Below are positions 42,175-49,990 of a stretch of 64,000 nucleotides of DNA, one piece after another. Each line of letters begins with the position of its first letter. The stretch's first letter is position 1. The notes beneath the pieces are model-generated. The model saw nothing but the letters and a program-made list of their open reading frames with translations, made no database searches and had not been told where the DNA came from. Where the stretch lies: assembly GCF_036289405.1 (NCBI RefSeq), contig NZ_JAYFFI010000006.1:1-64000 (forward strand), in the 5' to 3' direction. A program made the position numbers and the translations under genes. Source of the stretch: Pseudoramibacter faecis. GTDB lineage: Bacteria > Bacillota > Clostridia > Eubacteriales > Eubacteriaceae.

Positions 42175-43047
42175 ATGCACCGCTTTCATCCCATTCGCCG
42201 CAAAGGTCCCCGCCCGGTAATGCGTCAGCAGGTTTACGAAGCCGAGGGCATCGCCACCGAAATCCTGACCTTCCCCAGCCTCGATGCCACCGGCATCGTC
42301 GATCATTTTTTCTCCACCCGCATCGGCGGCCACAGCACCGGCGACTGCGCCGAAATGAATTTTAACTTTCACCGCGAGGCCGACGCCCGGTCTGTCGCTG
42401 CCAACTATCGCCGGGCCGCTGCCATTCTGGGCGGCGGGCGCACCATCTCTGACTTTGTCATCACCCGGCAGACACACAGCGATCATATCCGACGCGTGAC
42501 CGCGGCCGACCGAGGACAGGGCGTTGCCCGGCCGGCGGACTACAACGCCGTCGACGCCTTGATCACCAACGAGTCCGGCATTATTCTCGCTGCCTATACC
42601 GCCGACTGCGTGCCCGTATATCTGGTGGACCCGGTGCACCGGGCCATCGGCCTGGCCCATTCCGGCTGGCGGGGTACCGTCGCCAAAATCACAACTAAAA
42701 CCCTAGCCGCCATGCACGCGGCCTACGGCACGAACCCTGCAGAGTGCATCTGCGCCATCGGCCCGTCCATCTGCCGGGATTGTTATGAAATCTCCGAAGA
42801 TGTGGCCGATGCCTTCCGCGGCGCTTTCGGCGCGGATGCCGCGTCACTGCTCACACCCGCGCGTCCAGGCCACTGTCTGCTCGATCTTTGGGCCGCCAAC
42901 CGCCTGATCCTCGAGGATGCCGGCGTGCCCTCCGCCGCCATCGCCGTCACCGATATCTGCACCCGCTGCAACTCCGAGCTACTCTTCTCCCACCGCGCCG
43001 CCGGCGAGCGCCGGGGCAACTGCTGCGCGTTTTTGAGTTTAAAATGA
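42175..43047 (+). CDS. pgeF: Peptidoglycan editing factor / laccase-domain purine nucleoside phosphorylase
   Basis: 290 residues from ATG 42175 after GTGAGG; a much longer upstream reading overlaps thiM and is not credible. Family (YfiH/YlmD, DUF152) motifs: FFSTRIGGHS, TRQTHSDHI, YTADCVPVYLVDP, IGLAHSGWRGTV and the CIGPSICRDCYEIS zinc site. Members remove mis-incorporated amino acids from peptidoglycan precursors or act as purine nucleoside phosphorylase/adenosine deaminase. Both roles are known for the family; which applies here is open. Confidence 0.92.
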   Translation: MHRFHPIRRKGPRPVMRQQVYEAEGIATEILTFPSLDATGIVDHFFSTRIGGHSTGDCAEMNFNFHREADARSVAANYRRAAAILGGGRTISDFVITRQTHSDHIRRVTAADRGQGVARPADYNAVDALITNESGIILAAYTADCVPVYLVDPVHRAIGLAHSGWRGTVAKITTKTLAAMHAAYGTNPAECICAIGPSICRDCYEISEDVADAFRGAFGADAASLLTPARPGHCLLDLWAANRLILEDAGVPSAAIAVTDICTRCNSELLFSHRAAGERRGNCCAFLSLK

Positions 43048-43054
43048 TTTTCTT

Positions 43055-43107
43055 CAATAAAAAAACGCCGCTTCCTTTTTCACCCTTCGATGATTCGGAA
43101 ACGGCGC
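43055..43107 (-). terminator. Terminator of the small membrane protein gene
   Basis: Minus-strand GCCGTTTCC pairs with GGAAGCGGC, followed by TTTTTTT. Confidence 0.75.
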
Positions 43108-43112
43108 CTGCT

Positions 43113-43325
43113 TTAGCACGCGGCCCTCAGCCAGCGAATGAGCCACACCACGCCCAGAAGCACAAAAACGCCCCCGGCCGCGCAACAAAAGATGGCCACA
43201 CCGCGTTCGGTACCCGCTGCCGCCTTGCCCCCGCCATAAAGCAGCAGCAAAAAACCAAAGGCCAGATTCGCCAGCATGCTGCTCATCGCCTGCTGTTTCG
43301 AATAGTTTTTATTCCGATTGAACAA
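43113..43325 (-). CDS. Small two-helix membrane protein, unknown function
   Basis: 70 residues. The start appears to be TTG 43325, with GAGAGGGG about 8 bases before it. A polar N-terminus is followed by two hydrophobic segments (about residues 18-33 and 41-65) with a short Gly-rich loop. No family is recognised. The gene has a good promoter and a terminator of its own, which supports it being real. Confidence 0.65.
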   Translation of the reverse strand: MFNRNKNYSKQQAMSSMLANLAFGFLLLLYGGGKAAAGTERGVAIFCCAAGGVFVLLGVVWLIRWLRAAC

Positions 43326-43351
43326 AGAAGATCCCCTCTCTTTTTTCGCCC

Positions 43352-43381
43352 ATTATACCTTTGGCGTTTGCGGCCTGTCAA
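43352..43381 (-). promoter_or_regulatory. Promoter of the small membrane protein gene
   Basis: On the minus strand TTGACA (43381-43376) and TATAAT (43357-43352), spacer 18. Confidence 0.8.
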
Positions 43382-43474
43382 TGCGCCGGCTTCCGCCGGG
43401 CAATTAAGCCAGCGTTCAGCCACACCTGCTATTTTATATAGTACTCAATTTCATCGACTAACAAGGAGCAAATC

Positions 43475-44014
43475 ATGAACATCACTGTTTTCTGCGGATC
43501 GCGCTTCGGCACCGACCCTGACTTTAAACAAGCAGCTGCCGATCTGGGCACCTGGATTGGCAAAAACGGCCACTGCCTGATTTACGGCAGCGGCTGGACC
43601 GGCCTGATGGGCACCGTTGCCGACGCGACCTTAGATGCCGGCGGTCAGGTGATCGGCGTTATTCCCGAATTTCTCAAGGCCATCGAAAAGCCTCACGAAC
43701 TCATCAACAAAACCATCACCGTGGAAACCATGACCGAGCGCAAAACCATCATGCGCAAGTTGGGCGACGCTTTTATCGCCCTGCCCGGCGGCCCAGGCAC
43801 GATGGAAGAAATCACCGAGGTGATTTCTTTGGCCAAGCTCAACCGGCACCGCAAGCCCTGCATCGTTTTTAATCAAAAGGGCTTTTACGACTCATTTAAG
43901 ACGCTTTACGACGAAATGGTCGCCAAGGATTTCCTCGATCAGCCCGGCCGGGACAAGATCGTCATTGCCGACAGCATCGAAGCCGTCGAAGCTGTCTTGG
44001 TCCATCAACAATAA
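43475..44014 (+). CDS. LOG-family nucleotide phosphoribohydrolase
   Basis: 179 residues; ATG after AAGGAG. The family signature PGGPGTMEEITEVI is present, with FCGSRFG at the N-terminus and the YGSGWTGLMGTVADA nucleotide-binding segment. LOG proteins cleave nucleoside 5'-monophosphates at the N-glycosidic bond, classically cytokinin riboside monophosphates, and bacterial members probably act on AMP or related nucleotides. It is a single gene with terminator. Confidence 0.9.
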   Translation: MNITVFCGSRFGTDPDFKQAAADLGTWIGKNGHCLIYGSGWTGLMGTVADATLDAGGQVIGVIPEFLKAIEKPHELINKTITVETMTERKTIMRKLGDAFIALPGGPGTMEEITEVISLAKLNRHRKPCIVFNQKGFYDSFKTLYDEMVAKDFLDQPGRDKIVIADSIEAVEAVLVHQQ

Positions 44015-44016
44015 AC

Positions 44017-44055
44017 GCACAAAAATAAGGGACTGCAATCCCTTATTTTTGTGCG
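44017..44055. terminator. Bidirectional terminator between LOG and DUF554 genes
   Basis: GCACAAAAATAAGGGA-CTGCAA-TCCCTTATTTTTGTGC, a 16-bp perfect stem between converging genes. Confidence 0.88.
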
Positions 44056-44078
44056 CCGATTCGCGCGGCCGTCAGCCG

Positions 44079-44807
44079 TTAAAGCAGCGGCATCAGATAG
44101 GTTGTCCACGCCCAGCTGAATGGAATGGCCAGAACCATGGCAGGCAGCATGTTGGCGATGGGAAATTCCTTGATGCCGGCAATGCACAGTCCTGTCGCGA
44201 TGAGCAGGATGCCGCCGCAGGCTTTAAAATCTGCGATCATCATCGGCGTGGTCACCGGCAAGATCAACCGCGCCAGCACGAACATCAACGAAAATACGGC
44301 CAGCTGCGGAATCGCCACGGCCGAAATCACCGGTCCCAATTTGGTCGCAAAAATCATCGCCGTGAAGAAATCGAGCACCGACTTGGACAGAAGAATGGCG
44401 ATATTTCCCGTCATACCGGCATTCAGACTGCCGTAAATCCCCGTCGCGCTGGAGCAGAACAGCACGATCACCGTCAAGAGCTGCATATTGAAGACCTCTT
44501 CCGAGAGGCCTTTTTTCTGCGGCCGGGGAAAAACCCGCGCAGCCAGCCGCTGCAAGCCCGTGCCGCCCCGGCGGATCAGCACATCCAGCCCGAAAATCAA
44601 ACCGAGCACCGTGCCCACCACCACGGACAGAATCACCGCGGGCATGTTCTTCATCATCACAATGGAGGCCACACCCATCCCCACCGCGCAGACACTGAAA
44701 GCCAACTTGATCTTCTCCATAAAAGCCTCGGGGATCCTCGGCCCCAACCCGGAGCCGATCAGCCCCCCGAGCACCACCGCCAATACGTTTACTGCAATAC
44801 CAATCAT
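44079..44807 (-). CDS. DUF554 family membrane protein (YdfK-like)
   Basis: 242 residues; the ATG follows GGGGAGGT. About seven hydrophobic segments and the DUF554 opening (MIGIAVNVLAVVLGGLIGSGLG) and middle (FCSSATGIYGSLNAGMTG) are present. The family is a widespread inner-membrane protein suspected of transport; function is unproven. It lies downstream of metI on the same strand after 60 bases, so it could be cotranscribed with the methionine transporter. Confidence 0.85.
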   Translation of the reverse strand: MIGIAVNVLAVVLGGLIGSGLGPRIPEAFMEKIKLAFSVCAVGMGVASIVMMKNMPAVILSVVVGTVLGLIFGLDVLIRRGGTGLQRLAARVFPRPQKKGLSEEVFNMQLLTVIVLFCSSATGIYGSLNAGMTGNIAILLSKSVLDFFTAMIFATKLGPVISAVAIPQLAVFSLMFVLARLILPVTTPMMIADFKACGGILLIATGLCIAGIKEFPIANMLPAMVLAIPFSWAWTTYLMPLL

Positions 44808-44868
44808 CCGTTAACCTCCCCTGTAAATTCTTTTTGCCGCGGTTTGCGTCTCCCCGGTCGCCTGCCGG

Positions 44869-45570
44869 TTACTTCTTCAGTCGCTTATCGCTGGCGATCG
44901 CCCAGTGATCGCCCACCGTCTGGAAAATCTGCACCAGCACGATCAGCAGGATCACCGCCGCCACCATCACCAGATATTTATAGCGATAATAGCCGTAGTT
45001 GATGGCGATTTTCCCGAGGCCGCCGCCGCCGATGATACCGCTCATCGCCGAATAGGACAAAATGGTCGTGATGGCGATGGTCGCGTTAGACACCAGCGAG
45101 GGCACGCTTTCCGGGATCATCACCTTGGTGATAATCTGAAACGGGGACGCGCCCATGCTCTGGGCCGCCTCCACGATATTCGGATCCACCTCCCGCAGGC
45201 TGCTTTCCACCAGACGCGCCACAAAGGGAAAGGACGCGATCACCAGCGGCACGATGGAGGCCGTGGTCCCGATAGAGGTGCCGACGATGGCCCGAGTCAG
45301 CGGGATCACGAGGATCATCAGAATCAAAAAAGGCACCGAGCGCAGCAGGTTAATGACGATGCCCAGCCCGTGCATCAGGCCGCGGGGCAGGGGCAGCACG
45401 CCGTCTTTATCACCCACCACCAGCAAAATACCCAGCGGCAGACCGATGACGATGGCCAGCGCCGTGGCCACAAAGGTGATATAAACCGTTTCCCACAATG
45501 CCAGGGGAAATTCCGTCTGGATGATGGCAAGCGCCTCCCGGGACGCCGCCGATACCAACAAACCGCTCAT
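44869..45570 (-). CDS. metI: Methionine ABC transporter, permease MetI
   Basis: 233 residues; start overlaps the metN stop by ATGA, preceded by GAGGAGGT. Five hydrophobic segments and the MetI pattern (WETVYITFVATALAIVIGLPLGILL, LRSVPFLILMILVIPLTR, EAAQSMGASPFQIITKVMIPESVPSLV) are clear. It forms the membrane channel for uptake of methionine and its derivatives. Gene order on the transcript is metQ, metN, metI. Confidence 0.93.
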   Translation of the reverse strand: MSGLLVSAASREALAIIQTEFPLALWETVYITFVATALAIVIGLPLGILLVVGDKDGVLPLPRGLMHGLGIVINLLRSVPFLILMILVIPLTRAIVGTSIGTTASIVPLVIASFPFVARLVESSLREVDPNIVEAAQSMGASPFQIITKVMIPESVPSLVSNATIAITTILSYSAMSGIIGGGGLGKIAINYGYYRYKYLVMVAAVILLIVLVQIFQTVGDHWAIASDKRLKK

Positions 45571-46571
45571 GCTCTCACCTCCTCAGCGCGCACACCGCCG
45601 CTTCGGTTCAGATAGGCCAGGGCGTCCTCAAAATCGTTCTCCCGGTCCTCAATGCTCAAAATCATTTTGCCAAAGGCCTTCCCTGCCACCGAACGGGTCG
45701 AGGCCGAGAGAATATTGGCCTGAATTCCCTTCTCGATGGCCAGCTTCGCGATGAGCGGTGTCTCCGTGGTCTCCGAATCGTCGAAGGACAGGCGCATGGC
45801 CCGAGAACCTTCGGGAATCACAAAGTTTTCGTCATCCCGGTCCGGATTGACCAGGCGTTTAGCCGCATCACTCCGGGGATTGGCAAAGACCGAACGCACC
45901 GATCCCTTCTCCACCACGGTGCCCCGGTCCAAAATCGCCACTTTGTTGCAGATGGCCTCCACCACCGACATCTGGTGGGTGATGATGATGACGGTGATAC
46001 CCAGCTTGCGGTTGATCTCCTGGATGAGCGCGAGAATCTGCTGGGTAGTTTTCGGATCGAGGGCGCTGGTTGCTTCGTCGCAAAGCAGCACCCTGGGATT
46101 GGTGGCCAGTGCCCGGGCGATGGCGATACGCTGTTGCTGCCCGCCGGAAAGCTGCGCCGGATAGGCCCCCGCCTTGTCCGGCAGGCCGACCGTCTCCAGC
46201 AGCTCCCTGGCACGGGTTTCGGCTTTCGCCTTGGGCGTCCCCGTCAGCTCCAACGGAAAGCAAACGTTTTTCAGACAGGTACGCTGCATCAGCAGATTAA
46301 AATTCTGGAAAATCATCGTCACGCCGCGCCGCACCTGGCGCAGATCCTTTTCCGACAGGGTGCCGACATCGGTCCCGTCGATGGTCACGCTGCCTTCCGT
46401 GGGCCGCTCGAGCATGTTGATGCAGCGAACAAGGGTGCTCTTGCCCGCGCCGCTCATGCCGATGATCCCGTAAATATCGCCGTCGTCCATGGTGATGTCG
46501 ATATGCTTCAGGGCGTGAACCTCGCGGTCCGCCGTCTCGAAGGTTTTCGACAGATTTTTGATCGCAATCAT
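45567..46571 (-). CDS. metN: Methionine ABC transporter, ATP-binding protein MetN
   Basis: 334 residues from ATG 46571 with GATGAGGAGA upstream. ABC motifs: Walker A GMSGAGKST, MIFQNFNLLMQ, signature LSGGQQQRIAIARAL, Walker B VLLCDEATSALDPKT, IITHQMSV. The C-terminal 80 residues form a NIL (ACT-like) domain, which in MetN binds methionine and inhibits transport. A separate promoter and a hairpin lie between metQ and metN. Confidence 0.94.
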   Translation of the reverse strand: MIAIKNLSKTFETADREVHALKHIDITMDDGDIYGIIGMSGAGKSTLVRCINMLERPTEGSVTIDGTDVGTLSEKDLRQVRRGVTMIFQNFNLLMQRTCLKNVCFPLELTGTPKAKAETRARELLETVGLPDKAGAYPAQLSGGQQQRIAIARALATNPRVLLCDEATSALDPKTTQQILALIQEINRKLGITVIIITHQMSVVEAICNKVAILDRGTVVEKGSVRSVFANPRSDAAKRLVNPDRDDENFVIPEGSRAMRLSFDDSETTETPLIAKLAIEKGIQANILSASTRSVAGKAFGKMILSIEDRENDFEDALAYLNRSGGVRAEEVRA

Positions 46572-46656
46572 TGCTTTTCTCCTCATCAACCCAATCGCGC
46601 GATGCACGCGAGTGCGCCCGCTGTGCGGCCTCGGCGCGATGCTGTCAAACGCAGGT

Positions 46657-46726
46657 AATAAAATGCGCCGGTCTGCCCATGAGCAGCCGACGCATATATT
46701 ATACCGATTCCCGAATGTCTTTTCAA
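46657..46726 (-). promoter_or_regulatory. Internal metN promoter followed by a terminator-like hairpin
   Basis: On the minus strand TTGAAA (46726-46721) and TATAAT (46703-46698), spacer 17, precede the start-proximal hairpin ATGCG.CGG-CTGC...GCAG-CCG.CGCAT (46697-46657), itself followed by TTTATT. The hairpin may shield RNA or act as an attenuator. Confidence 0.6.
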
Positions 46727-46750
46727 AACTTTTTCAGATGCGCTGCCCGC

Positions 46751-47617
46751 TTATTTGAGCGCGTTCAGCGAATCCTGCTTGCCGCCGTAAAGACCCATGG
46801 GCTCCACGTGAATGGCCCCCGCCGAGACGATCGCCGTCTTGTTTTCTTTATTGAAATCGTCGAGATAAGGCTTATGCTGGAAATAATTGGCGTCCATTTC
46901 GCCGCTGTTCACGACGTTGTTGGGCTGCACGTAGTCGGTGAATTCCTTCACGCTCAGGGTCACGCCCTTTTTCGATAAGATCTTCTTGGCCTGGGCCAGA
47001 ATTTCGGCATGCGGGGTCGGCGAAGCGGCCACCGTAATCGTCCGGCCCTTGAGCGCCGCATAGTCCACCGTGCTGTCGTAACCGTTTCCCGGGTTTTTCA
47101 CCGTCGAAACGATGGCACCCTTGTATTTCGTCTTGATATAATCCGCAACCTGTTTGCTTTCGAGGGCGGCGACCAAAGCCTTGGTCTTCGCGGTCTTTTC
47201 GTTACCCTTCTTCACGGCAACGATATTCGCATAGGGCGAAGACGAGCCTTCCTGGGTCAGCGCATCCTTTTTCGGATCGAGTTTCGCTTCAATGGCGTAG
47301 TTCGAATTGATCACCGCGTAGTCCACATCCTTCAAAACGTTGGGCACCTGAGCTGCTTCCACTTCCTTGAATTTGATATGCTTCGGGTTGCTCTTGATGT
47401 CTTTAATGGTGGCCTGGATGCCGGCGTCTTTCTTGAGGGTGATATAACCCTTATCCTGCAAAAGCAGCAGCGCCCGGGCTTCGTTGGTGGTGTCGTTGGG
47501 CACCGCGATGGTCAGTTCTTTGTTTCCGCCGCAGGCTGTGAGCCCGAGTCCGACCAATACAATGGCCGCTGTCAATGCCAGTGCCGCCAATGCTTTTTTG
47601 CCAAATAATTTTTTCAT
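46751..47617 (-). CDS. metQ: Methionine-binding lipoprotein MetQ
   Basis: 288 residues from ATG 47617 after GGAGGAGC. A signal peptide with the lipobox LTACGG is followed by the NlpA/MetQ family fold (ELTIAVPNDTTNEARALLLLQDKGYI, VDYAVINSNYAIEA, SPYANIVAVKKGN). It captures D/L-methionine or methionine-like compounds outside the membrane for MetNI. A 25-codon ORF with a strong ribosome site precedes it in the same transcript, which suggests translation-linked control. Confidence 0.93.
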   Translation of the reverse strand: MKKLFGKKALAALALTAAIVLVGLGLTACGGNKELTIAVPNDTTNEARALLLLQDKGYITLKKDAGIQATIKDIKSNPKHIKFKEVEAAQVPNVLKDVDYAVINSNYAIEAKLDPKKDALTQEGSSSPYANIVAVKKGNEKTAKTKALVAALESKQVADYIKTKYKGAIVSTVKNPGNGYDSTVDYAALKGRTITVAASPTPHAEILAQAKKILSKKGVTLSVKEFTDYVQPNNVVNSGEMDANYFQHKPYLDDFNKENKTAIVSAGAIHVEPMGLYGGKQDSLNALK

Positions 47618-47646
47618 CAATGCTCCTCCATTTGAAATTTTATTTT

Positions 47647-47724
47647 TTAACCTTTAATCCTATGATATGAACAGCACATTCGCTGATTTTTAATATTGGT
47701 GGCAACCAAAATCGTCGTGTGCAT
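47647..47724 (-). CDS. Candidate 25-residue leader peptide with Met-Cys-Cys before metQ
   Basis: Minus-strand ATG 47724 has an excellent GGAGGAG site (47731-47737) six bases away and reads 25 codons to TAA at 47647, 29 bases before metQ. The peptide begins MHTTILVATNIKNQR and continues MCCSYHRIKG, so Met-Cys-Cys codons come in a run. It lies just downstream of a consensus promoter. Clustered sulphur amino-acid codons before a methionine transporter suggest a leader peptide that senses Cys/Met-tRNA charging. Its role is inferred; similarity to known leaders is not tested. Confidence 0.6.
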   Translation of the reverse strand: MHTTILVATNIKNQRMCCSYHRIKG

Positions 47725-47768
47725 GGCTTCCTCCTCCATTGAATCCGTGGTTTATCCATTTGTTAACT

Positions 47769-47806
47769 ATGTTTTAAACTATAAAACATTCCGCTGCTCC
47801 TGTCAA
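47769..47806 (-). promoter_or_regulatory. metQ operon promoter with inverted-repeat operator
   Basis: On the minus strand -35 TTGACA (47806-47801) and -10 TATAGT (47783-47778), spacer 17. Perfect 8-base arms ATGTTTTA and TAAAACAT (47769-47776 and 47782-47789) flank the -10 with a five-base centre, a probable repressor site. I do not recognise the regulator, and no SAM riboswitch or T-box is visible. Confidence 0.75.
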
Positions 47807-47900
47807 GCTTTTATTAAGTTTTTCTTGTCCCCCTTTTTTGAGCTTTCTATTCATGTCAGCTTTGCCGCGGGATCATTTCTTTGCCGTCGCCGAATCGCAT

Positions 47901-47930
47901 AAAAAAGACAGCCTGCCGAAGCAAGCTGTC
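47901..47930 (-). terminator. Terminator after the NUDIX gene
   Basis: Minus-strand GACAGCTTGC-TTCG-GCAGGCTGTC followed by TTTTTT. Between it and the metQ promoter (47806) there are about 95 bases without a supported gene. Confidence 0.85.
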
Positions 47931-47945
47931 CTGTGAAAAACGGCT

Positions 47946-48467
47946 TCATTCTTCCCATGCGCGCTGTGCCAAGGCTGCCGTTAATATGGCGGCATGGTCA
48001 AAGGCCAAATCCTGAAAGGCCATCGCTGCATCGCCGCGATGCAGAGTTTTCCCCGCCGCGTCGATCCGCCACCAGGCGGCGGCCGCCGCATCGTCTCCGG
48101 CCCGGGGAATAACCGCCGCTTTCCGGACGCGGCTGCCATAGGCCGCCGAGATGGTCCAACCCCGGGGATCCCGGTCCGGCTCCGAAAAGACGCCGATTAA
48201 GGTGAGCGGCAATCCGGTCAGGCCGGTTTCCTCGAAAAGCTCCCGGGCCGCCGTCTGCGCCAACGGCTCATCCGGATTGGCAAAGCCGCCGGGCAGCGCC
48301 CAGCGCCCTAAAAAAGGATGGCCGCCCCGCCGCACCAAAAGCACCTCGTCTTGATCGCCTAGAATCACAATATCTGCAGTGACCGCCGGCTTGGGGTAGC
48401 GGTCCGGGTCGTAGGCCGCCAAAAATTCGGCTTCCGTCAGTCCCTGCCTGTCCCGCCGTTCAATCAT
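47946..48467 (-). CDS. NUDIX hydrolase
   Basis: 173 residues from ATG 48467, three bases after the stop of the upstream alcohol dehydrogenase gene; no strong ribosome site, so it is probably translationally coupled. The NUDIX box GGFANPDEPLAQTAARELFEETGL (split here only for reference; Glu residues in REL-EE bind metal) is intact, preceded by GRWALPGGF. An N-terminal segment (FLAAYDPDRYPKPAVTADIVIL) resembles the ADP-ribose/NADH pyrophosphatase-type subgroup. Substrate unknown. Confidence 0.88.
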   Translation of the reverse strand: MIERRDRQGLTEAEFLAAYDPDRYPKPAVTADIVILGDQDEVLLVRRGGHPFLGRWALPGGFANPDEPLAQTAARELFEETGLTGLPLTLIGVFSEPDRDPRGWTISAAYGSRVRKAAVIPRAGDDAAAAAWWRIDAAGKTLHRGDAAMAFQDLAFDHAAILTAALAQRAWEE

Positions 48468-48469
48468 CG

Positions 48470-49681
48470 TTAAAAATTGACCTCGGTGTCGTAATAGCAG
48501 CATTTGAGCAGCGCTTCCATCTCTTCCTGGGACGGCTGGCGCGGGCTCGAGGGCGTGCAGGCATCCGCAATGGCATTCTTCGCGATTTCCGGCAGGCGTT
48601 CCAGAAATACGGCTTCCGGCACGAAGCCCTGTTCCGCCGGATAAGCGTCGGCGCCGTAAGTGCCGATCCCGTGGGGAATGTTCAGCGCGTCGCTCATAGC
48701 CCGCAGCTCGGCAATCAGGCTCGCCACCTTTTCGTCGTCGTCTTTGCCGGCCAGCCCCATCGTGTCCGCAATGCGGCCGTAACGCGCCTTCGTCGCCGGA
48801 TCCGCCGCATTAAAGGCCACTACCTTGGGCAGATACATGGCGTTGGCCGCCCCGTGAATGATGTGGGCCCCGTGATCCGCAAAGGCCGCGCCGGTTTTAT
48901 GCGCCATGGAATGGACGATGCCCAGCAGCGCGTTAGAGAACGCCATGCCGGCCAGGCACTGGGCGTCGTGCATGACGGCGCGGGCCTGCTGATCCCCGTT
49001 GTAAGAAGCGATCAGATGACTGTGCACCAATTCGATAGCGTAAAGCGCCAGCCCGTCGGAATAAGCGCTGTTCGCCGTGGAAACATAAGCCTCGATGGCG
49101 TGGGTCAGGGCATCCATTCCGGTGTGGGCCACCTGCTTTTGAGGCAGCGCCGCCACCAGCGCCGCATCGACAATGGCAATATCCGGCGTGATTTCGTAAT
49201 CGGCGATGGGATATTTAATGCCCTTGCTGTAATCCGTGATAATGGAAAACGCCGTGACTTCCGTCGCCGTGCCGGAAGTGGATGGAATCGCCGCAAAATG
49301 CGCTTTCCGGCGCAGCTTTGGCAGGGGTTTCTGCATGTCTTCAAAGGTGATGTCCGGCACTTCGTATTTAATCCACATGGCCTTGGCCGCGTCGATGACG
49401 GAGCCGCCCCCCATGGCTACAATCCAGTCCGGTTTAAAATCCAGCATGGCCTGGGCGCCCTGCATCACCGTTTCGATGGAGGGATCCGCCTCGATGCCTT
49501 CATAAACGCTGATCGCAAAGCCGGCCTCCACTAAATAATCACAGGCCTGCTGTAAAAAGCCGCCGCGCTTCATCGAGCCGCCGCCTACCAGCACCATGGC
49601 CTTGCTGCCTTTGAGTTCTTTTAAAACGGCCAATGCGCCTTCGCCATGATATAAATCTCTGGGCAATGTAAATCGCTGCAT
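48470..49681 (-). CDS. Iron-containing alcohol dehydrogenase
   Basis: 403 residues from ATG 49681 after AGGAGGAC. Family III dehydrogenase: NAD-binding GGGS motifs (LVGGGSMKRGG, VAMGGGSVIDAAKAMW), IPSTSGTATEVTAFSII, and the metal-binding region GMDALTHAIEAYVS, NALLGIVHSMAHKTGAAF with its conserved His residues. It reduces aldehydes to alcohols or the reverse with NAD(P)H, a typical redox outlet in fermenting bacteria. A Rex-like operator overlaps its promoter, matching control by the NADH/NAD ratio. The NUDIX gene follows in the same transcript. Confidence 0.93.
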   Translation of the reverse strand: MQRFTLPRDLYHGEGALAVLKELKGSKAMVLVGGGSMKRGGFLQQACDYLVEAGFAISVYEGIEADPSIETVMQGAQAMLDFKPDWIVAMGGGSVIDAAKAMWIKYEVPDITFEDMQKPLPKLRRKAHFAAIPSTSGTATEVTAFSIITDYSKGIKYPIADYEITPDIAIVDAALVAALPQKQVAHTGMDALTHAIEAYVSTANSAYSDGLALYAIELVHSHLIASYNGDQQARAVMHDAQCLAGMAFSNALLGIVHSMAHKTGAAFADHGAHIIHGAANAMYLPKVVAFNAADPATKARYGRIADTMGLAGKDDDEKVASLIAELRAMSDALNIPHGIGTYGADAYPAEQGFVPEAVFLERLPEIAKNAIADACTPSSPRQPSQEEMEALLKCCYYDTEVNF

Positions 49682-49739
49682 AATTGTCCTCCTTTGATCA
49701 TCCGCCTCCATTTCACTGACTAATGAACGGCTTGATTGT

Positions 49740-49776
49740 TTGTTAATAGATTAACATGTTCGATGGGTTTTTTCAA
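49740..49776 (-). promoter_or_regulatory. Rex-like operator overlapping the alcohol dehydrogenase promoter
   Basis: TTGTTAATAGATTAACAT at 49740-49757 matches the clostridial Rex consensus TTGTTAANNNNTTAACAA at all but the last base. On the minus strand -35 TTGAAA (49776-49771) and -10 TAATCT (49753-49748) have a 17-base spacer, so the operator covers the -10. Rex represses fermentative dehydrogenase genes until NADH rises. Confidence 0.7.
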
Positions 49777-49844
49777 TGTTTTTCCAAATGCAGCCGCTTC
49801 ATTTGAGGAAATTTAAAGAATTGATCAGACCAAAAAAATTCGGC

Positions 49845-49990
49845 CTGTTCGTACTTGGCTTTGTCTGTGCCGCCCACTCTCTGATATCGTCGTGTCCTCA
49901 AAATCGCCGTAGTGGCGTTTGCCGCCTACAGCTGCGCTTTGACCTGCTTCAGTTCTTCCTTGGCGGTTGCTGATTCTTTTTTAAGGCGGC
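49845..49990 (-). pseudogene. Decayed phage gp20-type scaffold gene fragment
   Basis: On the minus strand, ATAKEELKQVKAQL, a stop, AANAT and later KAKYEQAE can be read with frame changes. The same ordered elements (TKEELKQTQEQLKTANAT ... KAKYEQAE) occur in the gp20-like gene at 54320-54820, and DNA identity is visible in parts. This is a separate, older copy that has lost both ends. Confidence 0.65.

Noticed and set aside
47696..47902. 68-codon plus-strand frame upstream of metQ
   Set aside because: It is antisense to the leader ORF and metQ promoter and has no ribosome site.
49740..49757. CRP/FNR-type site at the alcohol dehydrogenase promoter
   Set aside because: The half-sites match the Rex pattern TTGTTAA/TTAACAA better than TTGAT..ATCAA or TGTGA..TCACA.
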